Assembly: GCA_022450045.1 (NCBI GenBank)
Contig: JAKURD010000005.1
Location: 1-64,000, forward strand
DNA: 64,000 bases
Direction: 5' to 3'
DNA from: Gracilimonas sp.
GTDB taxonomy: Bacteria; Bacteroidota; Rhodothermia; Balneolales; Balneolaceae
The position numbers were made by a program, and so were the translations under genes. Numbering within the stretch: the first letter of the stretch is position 1; every line of letters begins with the position of its first letter. The notes under the pieces were generated by a model. It did not search any database, was not told the DNA's origin, and saw only the letters and a list, made by a program, of their open reading frames with translations. This document shows, in pieces, positions 27,261 through 35,458 of this stretch.

Positions 27261-28268
27261 TTAGTTAAACTGTTCTAAAAACCGAACGTCATTTTCATAA
27301 AACGTGCGGATGTCATCAATTCCGTGGCGGAGAATGGCAATTCGTTCCACACCCATTCCCCAGGCAAACCCGGTATATTTTTCAGGGTCAACGCCGGCAG
27401 ATTTGAATACATTTGGATCAACCATTCCGGAGCCTAAGATCTCCAGCCACTTGCCCTCTTTTTCAGACCCCCACCAGATATCCATTTCAAGACTTGGTTC
27501 GGTGAAGGGGAAAAATCCCGGTCGCAGTCTATATTTCACATCTGTGCCAAACATCAATTTGGCAAAGGTGATGAGTGTTTCCTTTAGGTCAGCTACACTT
27601 ACATTCTCATCAATATATAACGCTTCCACCTGGTGAAATAGAAAATAGGACTTGGGAGAAACTGCTTCATTACGGTACACACGCCCCGGAATAATGGCTC
27701 GGATCGGTGGCTCGGTATTCTCCATCAATCGAATTTGAACGGGGGAGGTGTGGGTTCTAAGAACAAGGTCCTGAACTTTTGGATCATCACTTTTACGGAT
27801 GAAGAAGGTATCCTGTTCATCACGTGCGGGATGATTAGGAGGAAAATTCAGCGCCGTAAAATTATGGAAATCATCCTCGATCTCCGGCCCGTCGGCTATC
27901 GTAAAGCCAAGCCGGTAAAAAATAGATTTCATTTCCTCCAGGGTCTGTGTCAACGGGTGCAAAGAACCCAGCGGATAGCTTGGAGGGGTGAGGGTGATAT
28001 CGTTTTTAGCACTGAGGTCTTTGCTGTCGTTCTGAGCAAGCGAAGTTTTAGCATCTTCAAACCTGGATTCAGCCATGACCTTAACCTGATTCATGGCTTT
28101 CCCAACTTCAGCACGATCTTTTTTAGGTACTTTACCCATGTTCTTAAACATGGATTGAACTTTTCCATTACGTGACAGGAACTCTAACCGGAACGCTTCA
28201 AGCTGATCCTCATTCTTAATTTCGAAATTCTGAATTTCTTGTTCTAAGGCTTTTATATCATCAAGCAT
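27261..28268 (-). CDS. pheS: Phenylalanyl-tRNA synthetase alpha subunit
   Basis: Catalytic subunit charging tRNA-Phe. The 335 residues begin with the usual coiled-coil arm. Class II motifs follow: the motif 2 region RVYRNEAVSPKSYFLFHQVEA, PGFFPFTEPS and the motif 3 region GFAWGMGVERIAIL. The phenylalanine-pocket Ala in FAWGMG is present. It is separated from rplT by a terminator and a repeat, so it likely has its own promoter at 28269-28430. Confidence 0.97.
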   Translation of the reverse strand: MLDDIKALEQEIQNFEIKNEDQLEAFRLEFLSRNGKVQSMFKNMGKVPKKDRAEVGKAMNQVKVMAESRFEDAKTSLAQNDSKDLSAKNDITLTPPSYPLGSLHPLTQTLEEMKSIFYRLGFTIADGPEIEDDFHNFTALNFPPNHPARDEQDTFFIRKSDDPKVQDLVLRTHTSPVQIRLMENTEPPIRAIIPGRVYRNEAVSPKSYFLFHQVEALYIDENVSVADLKETLITFAKLMFGTDVKYRLRPGFFPFTEPSLEMDIWWGSEKEGKWLEILGSGMVDPNVFKSAGVDPEKYTGFAWGMGVERIAILRHGIDDIRTFYENDVRFLEQFN

Positions 28269-28300
28269 AAGTGCTTATGTAATTGTTAACGATAAATCCA

Positions 28301-28387
28301 TTCCAACGCAGAGCGCAGGAATAAGGGTACATATGGTTCTATGGTAAATATCAAACTATCTATCTGGTTCCGTACTCTGCGTTGGAA
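28301..28387. repeat. Palindromic intergenic element between pheS and rplT
   Basis: A 13-bp perfect inverted repeat (TTCCAACGCAGAG at 28301-28313, CTCTGCGTTGGAA at 28375-28387) encloses 61 nt. Near-complementary pieces such as GGTAC and GTTCCGTAC inside could extend the stem. It resembles a REP-like or small dispersed element and lies where the pheS promoter is expected. No second copy was seen in the window. Confidence 0.65.
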
Positions 28388-28434
28388 CCAGGGGGATATG
28401 AAACAAAATAGTGTCCCAATTCCCAAAAATAAAA

Positions 28435-28469
28435 AAACCGGTAAACCTTTTGAAAAGATCTACCGGTTT
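28435..28469 (-). terminator. Rho-independent terminator after rplT
   Basis: Stem AAACCGGTA (28435-28443) with TACCGGTTT (28461-28469). On the minus strand the stem is followed by TTTTATTTTTGGG, a clear T tract. It lies 18 nt past the rplT stop and ends the thrS-infC-rpmI-rplT transcription unit. Confidence 0.9.
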
Positions 28470-28487
28470 ATATCATAATATATGCAA

Positions 28488-28835
28488 TTAAGCAGTGGCT
28501 TCCTTTACAATAGCAGCAAACGCGTCTGCATCGTGGACGGCAAGATCTGCAAGTACTTTGCGGTTGAGCTGCATATCCTTTTGCTTCATCGCATGGATGA
28601 GCTTAGAATAGGTAGTACCGTTTAGTCTTGATGCCGCATTGATGCGGGTGATCCATAATCGACGGAAATTACGCTTACGGTTCTTACGATCTCTATATTG
28701 ATAGAGAAGACCTTTCTCTACCGCATTTTTCGCAATGGTGTAAACGTTCTTACGCTTGCCCCAGTAACCTTTCGCTTGATTTATAATCTTTTTGCGACGG
28801 CGACGGGAAGCCACAAGATTTAGTGAACGTGGCAT
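28488..28835 (-). CDS. rplT: 50S ribosomal protein L20
   Basis: Primary 23S-binding protein needed for early large-subunit assembly. The 115 residues are typical: N-terminal [40 protein letters not shown] and [20 protein letters not shown] are conserved L20 motifs. It follows rpmI by 18 nt in the conserved infC-rpmI-rplT operon. In many bacteria L20 represses this operon; no L20-binding leader was identified here. Confidence 0.98.
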   Translation of the reverse strand: MPRSLNLVASRRRRKKIINQAKGYWGKRKNVYTIAKNAVEKGLLYQYRDRKNRKRNFRRLWITRINAASRLNGTTYSKLIHAMKQKDMQLNRKVLADLAVHDADAFAAIVKEATA

Positions 28836-28853
28836 TTTGTCGTTATTTTAGAA

Positions 28854-29054
28854 TTAAAATTTATAAGGCAGTTGTCTCTTGATCGACTTCTCATCGGCTT
28901 TGTCAACCAATGTAGCTTTACCAAGCTGTCTCTTAGTTTTACTGCTTTTCTTAGTCAAAATGTGGCGCTTAAAAGCTTTCTTTCTTTTAATTTTACCGGA
29001 ACCGGTAACCTTAAAACGCTTTTTAGCACCACTGTTACTTTTCATTTTTGGCAT
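28854..29054 (-). CDS. rpmI: 50S ribosomal protein L35
   Basis: A small basic 66-residue ribosomal protein with the typical N terminus [22 protein letters not shown] and the [17 protein letters not shown] block. It lies between infC (75-nt gap) and rplT, the standard order. Confidence 0.98.
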   Translation of the reverse strand: MPKMKSNSGAKKRFKVTGSGKIKRKKAFKRHILTKKSSKTKRQLGKATLVDKADEKSIKRQLPYKF

Positions 29055-29129
29055 GGAAATCCACCAACTTTTGTGAAAATTTAAAGACTTATAAAATAGG
29101 GAGATTTAAGCCCCTACGCAATGAAGGAA

Positions 29130-29675
29130 TTAACTTTTTGAAGGAGTCAGCATCATGATCATTCTTCGCCCTTCCATATTGGGCTTGGATTCCATTTTTC
29201 CAACATCAGAAAGGTCTTTAGCAAGTTGTAAAAGCAACAATTCACCTTTTTCTGTGTAAAGCATATCACGGCCTCTGAACTGTACTGTAGCTTTTACTTT
29301 GTCTCCGCCTTCCAAAAATTCCCTGGCGTGGCGTGTTTTAAATTCAAGATCGTGATCGTCCGTATTAGGACGGAAGCGCAATTCTTTGACAGACATAGTA
29401 TGTTGCTTTTTCTTGGCTTCTTTTTCTTTCTTCTTTTTCTCGTACATGTATTTTCCAAAATCAATCACCTTGCAAACAGGGGGCTTAGCTTTTGGGGCAA
29501 CTTCTACGAGATCCAAATTGTACGATGCGGCAATTTCAAGCGCACGCTCGGCCGTTGTGATCTCATGCTCCTCGTCAGGTTTAATAACCCGAACTTTGGC
29601 TGCATTGATTTCTTCATTAATTCTTGGACGATCCTCATTTTGAGGAGGTCGTCGCGAGTAACTTCTTCTTGCGAT
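29130..29675 (-). CDS. infC: Translation initiation factor IF-3, AUC start
   Basis: Binds the 30S subunit, checks start-codon pairing and prevents subunit joining. No ATG precedes the N-terminal domain: the first Met (29514-29516) would remove about 53 residues, including RINEEINAAKVRVI and the helix of the N domain. The frame upstream is open to the thrS stop, and ATC at 29673-29675 stands 5 nt after GAGG, giving 181 residues (E. coli IF-3 has 180). The C domain contains VKELRFRPNTDDHDL and VKATVQFRGRDM. Enterobacterial infC starts with AUU, which lets IF-3 repress its own translation; AUC likely serves the same purpose. Confidence 0.93.
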   Translation of the reverse strand: MARRSYSRRPPQNEDRPRINEEINAAKVRVIKPDEEHEITTAERALEIAASYNLDLVEVAPKAKPPVCKVIDFGKYMYEKKKKEKEAKKKQHTMSVKELRFRPNTDDHDLEFKTRHAREFLEGGDKVKATVQFRGRDMLYTEKGELLLLQLAKDLSDVGKMESKPNMEGRRMIMMLTPSKS

Positions 29676-29684
29676 AGTAACCTC
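29673..29684 (-). promoter_or_regulatory. infC ribosome-binding site with AUC start
   Basis: On the minus strand GAGG (complement of 29681-29684) is followed by TTACT and then ATC (29673-29675), 18 nt after the thrS stop. The thrS frame and the infC frame are the same, so read-through of the thrS stop would fuse them in frame. A rare start codon sensed by IF-3 itself is the known basis of infC autoregulation. Confidence 0.8.
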
Positions 29685-29693
29685 GTTGTTTAG

Positions 29694-31637
29694 TTAGTCT
29701 TTAGGTAAAGCTTTTGTTTTAATTTCTTCATCAATATCTGAAAGAAAGTCAGAAAAGTTGAAAGTTCCAATATCGCCTTTTTTATGGCGACGGACGGAAA
29801 CAGTTTCATTTTCTACTTCCTTTGCTCCTACTATTAACATATAAGGAGTCTTGCTCGTTTCAGCATCACGGATCTTTCCTCCGATCTGCTCGCTGCGTTT
29901 GTCAATTTCAACGCGAACGCCAAGTTCGTTCAATTTCTCGTAACAGTATTCAGCATACGGATTTTGATCATCTGAAATAGGAAGGATGCGCACTTGCTCC
30001 GGAGATAACCATAGCGGGAAGTCACCGGCAAAATGTTCGATCAAAATACTGGTGAAGCGTTCCATGGAACCAAAAGGTGCTCTGTGTATGATAACCGGGC
30101 GATGTTTTTCATTGTCGGACCCAACGTAGGTCAGGTCAAAACGCTCGGGCATCACATAATCAACCTGAACGGTTCCAAGCTGCCATTTACGGCCAATGGC
30201 ATCACGGATAATAAAGTCGATCTTTGGACCGTAAAAACTTGCCTCGCCGGGAGCAATGGTATAATCCAGTTCCATTTCATCGGCCACTTCTTTGATCTCC
30301 TTTTGAGCACGATCCCAATATTCGGTATTTCCGCCATACTTTTTCTCGTTGTTGTCTCTGTAAGAAAGGCGGATATCAACCGGCATACCAAACGTGCTGA
30401 AAACAAGCTGTGTTAATTCAATAGTATTCTTGATCTCTTGCTTCAGCTGGTCGTGTGTGCAGTAAATGTGGGCGTCATCCTGGGTAAATCCACGTACTCG
30501 TGATAGCCCGCTCAACTCTCCGGATTGTTCATATCGGTACACAGATCCAAATTCAGCAAGCCTCAGCGGCAGATCCCGATAACTGCGCATTTCGTTCGAA
30601 TAAATTCGGTGATGATGCGGGCAGTTCATCGGCTTCAGCATATATTCTTCATCATCAACCTGTATGGGATTGTACTGAGAATCCTGATAGTAAGGATAAT
30701 GACCTGAAGTTTTATACAATTCAATATTGGCGATGTGCGGGGTGATTACCTCTTTATAGCCACGTTTTTTTTGTTCATCACGCAGGAAGGCCTCAAGGGT
30801 TCTTCTTAAAACGGTTCCGTTCGGCAACCACATCGGCAAGCCACTGCCCACCATGTTATCGATCATGTAGATGCCCAGCTCTTTACCGAGTTTTCTGTGA
30901 TCACGTTTCTTGGCTTCCGCTATGCGGTTCAAATGCTCTTCCAGCATTTTCTGTTTTGGGAAGCTGATACCGTAGATGCGGGTTAGCTGCTTGCTGTCAG
31001 AATCCCCGCGCCAGTAAGCTCCGGCAAGGCTGGTTAGTTTAACAGCTTTCACATCACCGGTATTTGGAATATGCGGACCGCGGCAAAGGTCGGTAAAATC
31101 ACCCTGGGTATAAAAAGTAATCGTGCCGTCTTCAAGGTCTTCGATCAGGTCAACTTTATACTCGTTGCCTTTAGCTTTGTAGAAATTGAGAGCTTCTTCT
31201 TTGGAAACCTCCCTGCGTTCAAACTCAGACTTCTTGCGAGCCTTCTCAATAAACTTTTTCTCGATCTTTTCGAGATCATCCTGGGTAATTTGTTCATCCC
31301 CAAAATCAATGTCGTAATAGAAGCCATTTTCAATGGGAGGGCCGATTCCGAATTTAGCATCCGGGTATAGTTCCTGAACAGCTTCGGCCAACAGGTGAGC
31401 AGAGGAATGCCAAAAGGTATATTTTCCGTCCTCACTATCCCATGTATTTATAGTAATATGGGCATCTTTGATGATAGGGCGGTCTAAATCAATAATATCC
31501 CCATTTACTGTAATACTAAGAGCGGCACGGGCTAAGCCGGATGCAATAGATTGAGCTACTTCAAAACCTGTAGTTCCTGATGAATATTCACGTTGTGTTC
31601 CGTCGGGTAGTGTAAGCGTAATGTTTTTGTCTGCCAT
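29694..31637 (-). CDS. thrS: Threonyl-tRNA synthetase
   Basis: Charges tRNA-Thr and edits mis-formed seryl-tRNA. The 647 residues contain the TGS domain (about 1-65; LPDGTQREYSSG), editing domain with HSSAHLLAEAV and DLCRGPHIPNTG zinc-like ligands, the catalytic class II core (MKPMNCPHHHRIY, RLAEFGSVYRYEQSGELSGLSRVRGFTQDDAHIYC, IIHRAPFGSMERF) and the C-terminal anticodon domain (QVRILPISDDQNPYAEY). It is the first gene of the thrS-infC-rpmI-rplT unit. No T-box or other leader element was recognised in the 160 nt upstream. Confidence 0.98.
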   Translation of the reverse strand: MADKNITLTLPDGTQREYSSGTTGFEVAQSIASGLARAALSITVNGDIIDLDRPIIKDAHITINTWDSEDGKYTFWHSSAHLLAEAVQELYPDAKFGIGPPIENGFYYDIDFGDEQITQDDLEKIEKKFIEKARKKSEFERREVSKEEALNFYKAKGNEYKVDLIEDLEDGTITFYTQGDFTDLCRGPHIPNTGDVKAVKLTSLAGAYWRGDSDSKQLTRIYGISFPKQKMLEEHLNRIAEAKKRDHRKLGKELGIYMIDNMVGSGLPMWLPNGTVLRRTLEAFLRDEQKKRGYKEVITPHIANIELYKTSGHYPYYQDSQYNPIQVDDEEYMLKPMNCPHHHRIYSNEMRSYRDLPLRLAEFGSVYRYEQSGELSGLSRVRGFTQDDAHIYCTHDQLKQEIKNTIELTQLVFSTFGMPVDIRLSYRDNNEKKYGGNTEYWDRAQKEIKEVADEMELDYTIAPGEASFYGPKIDFIIRDAIGRKWQLGTVQVDYVMPERFDLTYVGSDNEKHRPVIIHRAPFGSMERFTSILIEHFAGDFPLWLSPEQVRILPISDDQNPYAEYCYEKLNELGVRVEIDKRSEQIGGKIRDAETSKTPYMLIVGAKEVENETVSVRRHKKGDIGTFNFSDFLSDIDEEIKTKALPKD

Positions 31638-31799
31638 TCAGTTATTTATTCTCAAAATATGTTATCATCCTAAGATAAAAAAAATAGTATGTACACACAG
31701 GCTTATTCTGGGTATAATTTAACATCAAATTAAAATTGGATTTGATGGCTCAGAAATATGATATTCATTCGGCAATAAAATAAATATCCATTTGATTAC

Positions 31800-33932
31800 A
31801 TGAAATTTACCCCCGGAGAAAGCTTCTTCGATGCACAGCCTATGTTCGTGTGTGAGCAGGCTACTCTTAAAATACTGGATGTGAACGAGGCAGCGGTTCA
31901 AATTCTGGGCTATTCAAAGAAAAAATTCCTCAAAAAAACGATTTTAGATTTCGGTGTGCAAAAGTCGGCTGATAACCTGAATAATGAGATACAGCCCTCC
32001 AAAAATAAAGTCATTGACAAAGTTTGGGAATTTAAAACCAAAGCCGGGGAGATTATTTATTTTCAACTTTCAGCGCACTTAATTAATTACAAAGGGCGTC
32101 CGGCAAAATTGGTGATAGCTCATAACATTTCGGGAATTGTAGAAGGAAAGTCGAGAAAAGATAACTTGCTTTCAAGTCAGCTGAGTTTAAATAATTTTCC
32201 ACTTGCTGAGATTGAATGGGATCCATCGCTGAATATTATAAGGTGGTCGGAAAAAGCAGAAGAGCTTTTTGGTTATTCGGAGGAAGAAGCCGTATCAACC
32301 CCTCGGCTGCTCGAAAAATTTATACATGAAGAAGACCTTCACTTTGTGCGAGATCGTATTAGGGAAGCGATTAAAAAAGGCGGACAAGATGTATCGATGA
32401 TCAACCGGAATATCAGGAAAGATGGGAAGGTTATTTATTGTGAATGGTATAATTCGTTGCTTTACAATGCCAAAGGGGAAGTAGTAGCAATTTATTCCCT
32501 CACCCATGATGTCACAGATCGGGAAATGGCTTTGGATAACGCAAAGCGAGGCATGAGGAGTTATCAGGATCTGTTCAATTCCATAAGCGATGCTATCTAC
32601 ATGCTCGATAAGGATGGTGTAATCATTGAAGTGAACGAAGGACTTGAAAGTATGTTTGGATATCGCCGCAGAGAAATAGTAGGAAAACATAATAAAATGC
32701 TGGCGGCACCCGGAAAGTATGATGAAGAACGCCGTAAAGAAATAGCTAAACTTGCCCGTAACGGTAAACCCGGTAAGTATGAAGGCTGGGGAAGGAAGAA
32801 AAACGGAGAGATTTTTCCTACGGAATTCCTGGTAAATACCGGCACTTATTTCGGAGAAGAAGTACTGATTGTGATTGAACGGGATATTTCTGACCGGAAG
32901 GAATCGGAAGAAGCATTGAAGCAGCGGGAAGGATTGTTCAGCAAATTATTTAATTCTTCTCCCATCGGTATCGCACTGTTAAATGAGTTTCGTGAAGTGG
33001 AGATGGTAAACGATGGATTTGAACAACTTTTTGGCTATCGCGAGGATGAGTTAAAAGGACTGGAACTGGACAAAGTAATTGTGCCCGAGAAAAGACATGG
33101 GGAGGCACAAAAACTTTCTGAGACCAACCAGGTGAAGGAAGCTACCGAGAAGCGTATTCGTAAAGATGGCACTATTTTGGACGTAATTATTTATGCCGTT
33201 CCGGTTGTGGTAGAAAAAAGTGTGGTGGGTATTTATGGCATTTATGTGGATATCACCGACCGAAAAGCGGCAGAGGAGCAGGTGCGAAAATCGCTCAAAG
33301 AAAAAGAAATGTTGCTGGCTGAGATCCATCATCGTGTGAAAAATAATTTAGCGGTGATCACAGGACTGCTTGAATTGCAATCATTCTCCACAGAAAGTGA
33401 AAGCGCAAAGCGCATCCTGAAAGACAGTCAGATGAGAGTAAATTCCATCGCCCTGGTGCATGAAAAATTGTACAAGAGTGAAGATTTTTCCGAAGTGGAT
33501 ATCAATCAGTATTTCAAAGAATTGTCTGAGGTCATTCAAAAGACGATGAGTCAGGGTGATACGAAAGTTGATGTCGAGCTGAATATTGAATCGGTTCAAT
33601 TGCCGATTACACAGGCCATCCCATGTGGACTCCTGTTGAATGAAATTCTCAGTAACAGCTTTAAACATGCTTTTGAGGACAGGAAGGAAGGGATTATAAA
33701 AATATGTCTATCAAACCCTGCGGATAAATTAATACTAAAAATTCAAGATGATGGAATCGGGCTTCCTGATAATTCTGATATCGACATTAATAAGTCAATG
33801 GGAATGACGCTCATTAAAACCCTGGCAAAGCAGCTTGATGCAAAATTCAGTTTTCGAAAGGAATGCGGAGCTGTTTTTGAATTCGAATTTCAGAAGAAAG
33901 GAACAGAAGAGAGTATAAATAGTCCCGACTGA
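31800..33932 (+). CDS. Multi-PAS sensor histidine kinase, HisKA_2 type
   Basis: A 710-residue kinase without transmembrane segments, so probably cytoplasmic. There are four PAS domains: about 10-115 (ILDVNEAAVQILGYSKKKF), 137-245 (IRWSEKAEELFGYSEEE), 256-372 (VIIEVNEGLESMFGYRRRE) and 380-490 (VEMVNDGFEQLFGYREDE). A HisKA_2 dimerisation domain follows (AEIHHRVKNNLAVITGLLELQ, His510-His511), then an HATPase domain (LLNEILSNSFKHAF, IQDDGIGLPDNSD). No response regulator is adjacent, so it is an orphan. The PAS ligand cannot be told from the sequence. Confidence 0.93.
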   Translation: MKFTPGESFFDAQPMFVCEQATLKILDVNEAAVQILGYSKKKFLKKTILDFGVQKSADNLNNEIQPSKNKVIDKVWEFKTKAGEIIYFQLSAHLINYKGRPAKLVIAHNISGIVEGKSRKDNLLSSQLSLNNFPLAEIEWDPSLNIIRWSEKAEELFGYSEEEAVSTPRLLEKFIHEEDLHFVRDRIREAIKKGGQDVSMINRNIRKDGKVIYCEWYNSLLYNAKGEVVAIYSLTHDVTDREMALDNAKRGMRSYQDLFNSISDAIYMLDKDGVIIEVNEGLESMFGYRRREIVGKHNKMLAAPGKYDEERRKEIAKLARNGKPGKYEGWGRKKNGEIFPTEFLVNTGTYFGEEVLIVIERDISDRKESEEALKQREGLFSKLFNSSPIGIALLNEFREVEMVNDGFEQLFGYREDELKGLELDKVIVPEKRHGEAQKLSETNQVKEATEKRIRKDGTILDVIIYAVPVVVEKSVVGIYGIYVDITDRKAAEEQVRKSLKEKEMLLAEIHHRVKNNLAVITGLLELQSFSTESESAKRILKDSQMRVNSIALVHEKLYKSEDFSEVDINQYFKELSEVIQKTMSQGDTKVDVELNIESVQLPITQAIPCGLLLNEILSNSFKHAFEDRKEGIIKICLSNPADKLILKIQDDGIGLPDNSDIDINKSMGMTLIKTLAKQLDAKFSFRKECGAVFEFEFQKKGTEESINSPD

Positions 33933-33964
33933 AGATCTGTATTAGGATGGGGTTGAAGTGAAAG

Positions 33965-34038
33965 TGCGTCCTACTGGATTCGAACCAGTGACCTCTGCAA
34001 TGTCAATGCAACGCTCTAACCAACTGAGCTAAGGACGC
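33965..34038 (-). tRNA. tRNA-Val (GAC)
   Basis: A 74-nt cloverleaf on the minus strand: acceptor GCGTCCT/AGGACGC, D arm GCTC/GAGC, anticodon arm TTGCA/TGCAG with loop TTGACAT (anticodon GAC, valine), and T arm ACTGG/CCAGT with loop TTCGAAT. All stems pair; the first anticodon-stem pair is T-G. Discriminator is A; CCA is not encoded. It is the only tRNA found in the window. Confidence 0.96.
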
Positions 34039-34150
34039 ATTTGTTTTTTTGTTTGTCAAGGCTCCAAATATAGGCACCTTTCGGGCAGGATTACAATGGA
34101 AGTTTCTAACAATTTTTGAGATCAATTGTCCATCGATCACTCGAACATCG

Positions 34151-34189
34151 GTCCATCACATTTCAAGCAGCAAACGAAATGCGATGGAC
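34151..34189. repeat. Palindromic repeat upstream of nusB
   Basis: A 14-bp inverted repeat with one mismatch: GTCCATCACATTTC (34151-34164) and GAAATGCGATGGAC (34176-34189), 11-nt loop. It is short and isolated between tRNA-Val and nusB, and resembles a REP-type element. GTCCATC also occurs just upstream (TGTCCATCGATC), suggesting a composite unit. Confidence 0.6.
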
Positions 34190-34295
34190 GTTAGGCCGAA
34201 GTTCAAATTGAGATTAAAAAATTCCCGCTAACACAGTACACAATTGTTTCAGCAATGCCGTATCTTTTTTGCTCATTAAGATTTAGTTATTTGGC

Positions 34296-34763
34296 ATGAT
34301 CAATCGCAGACAAGTAAGAGAAACTGTTCTCAAGGCAATTTACGCACTCCAACTCGGCAAGGATTCTACTCAGCACGTTGCCGATACCATTATAAAGAAA
34401 GCAGAATTCACTAAAGAAAAAGAACTTCGTCGCTTTGCCGAAAAGCTGTTTTTTAATACGGTTGAACATGAAGAAGAACTTGATGAAGTAATTTCCAAGC
34501 ATATCAAGAACTGGGATATTCACCGCCTGGCACTTATAGACCGGTTGGTGTTGAAAATGGCGATCTGTGAGTTCATCTATTTTGAAGAAATTCCTACGAA
34601 AGTAAGTATTAACGAAGCCATCGAAATAGCGAAGCGATATTCAACAGCAAAATCAGGCAGGTTCATCAATGGAATACTTGACGCTGCTTTGACCGATTTA
34701 GATGAATCAGGACGTATTAATAAAAAAGGAAGAGGACTGATTCAACAATCGCTTGGTAACTGA
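34296..34763 (+). CDS. nusB: Transcription antitermination factor NusB
   Basis: All-helical RNA-binding protein that, with NusE (S10), binds boxA in rRNA leaders. The 155 residues open with INRRQVRETVLKAIYALQ and include family motifs IDRLVLKMAICEFIYFEEIPTK, ISVNEAIEIAKRYS and FINGILDA, all NusB signatures. The next gene overlaps its stop by 1 nt. Confidence 0.95.
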   Translation: MINRRQVRETVLKAIYALQLGKDSTQHVADTIIKKAEFTKEKELRRFAEKLFFNTVEHEEELDEVISKHIKNWDIHRLALIDRLVLKMAICEFIYFEEIPTKVSINEAIEIAKRYSTAKSGRFINGILDAALTDLDESGRINKKGRGLIQQSLGN

Positions 34764-35440
34764 TGCCTGACAAGGAACAAATAATTGCAATTGGCGACAT
34801 CCACGGATGTGCCGAATCCAGTAAAGCCCTGCTTACTAAATTGAATGATCAATACGGTGATGACCCTGTTTATGTATTCGTGGGTGACTATATAGACCGC
34901 GGGCCGGATTCAAAAAAAGCAGTGGATGATCTAATTGACTTCAGCGAAGATCATCGCTGTATCTTTTTGCGAGGTAATCACGATCAAATGCTGCTGGACG
35001 CGTATGAGAAAAATGAATGGGACATTTGGTTGAGTAACGGTGGTAATACCACGTTGGCTAACTATAATTCCAGTCCCGGTAAATTTGACCTGCCCGAATC
35101 TCATTACGATTTTTTTAAGGACACGATTTTATACTGGGAAACGGAAGATTTTTTCTTTGTGCATGGGGGGATCTCGCCGGACCTTACCATTCAGGAAAAC
35201 CTTGAAAGTGAGTATGAGCGAAGTCAGTTTTTATGGCAGCGAGATCACGTATATTCGGTAAAAAATCATTGGGATAAAACAGTGGTATTTGGGCATACTC
35301 CGGTTAAGGAACCGATTGTGGAAGAAAACATGGTCGGTATTGATACCGGTTGTGTCTATAAGCAGAAAGGCTATGGTAAATTAACTGCCGTAGTTTTGCC
35401 AGAAATGGAATTTATTCAACAAGAAAGTATAGACTTTTAA
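34763..35440 (+). CDS. PPP-family metallophosphatase
   Basis: A 225-residue calcineurin-like phosphoesterase with motifs GDIHGC, GDYIDRGPDS, RGNHDQML and FVHGGISPD and FGHTP, which supply the two-metal ligands. These resemble bacterial serine/threonine protein phosphatases (PrpA/PrpE) and symmetrical diadenosine tetraphosphatases (ApaH); the two cannot be told apart from these motifs. It is coupled to nusB through TGATG and precedes ychF, so it is likely in a three-gene unit. Confidence 0.88.
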   Translation: MPDKEQIIAIGDIHGCAESSKALLTKLNDQYGDDPVYVFVGDYIDRGPDSKKAVDDLIDFSEDHRCIFLRGNHDQMLLDAYEKNEWDIWLSNGGNTTLANYNSSPGKFDLPESHYDFFKDTILYWETEDFFFVHGGISPDLTIQENLESEYERSQFLWQRDHVYSVKNHWDKTVVFGHTPVKEPIVEENMVGIDTGCVYKQKGYGKLTAVVLPEMEFIQQESIDF

Positions 35441-35458
35441 TAAATAAACAGATTGTAG

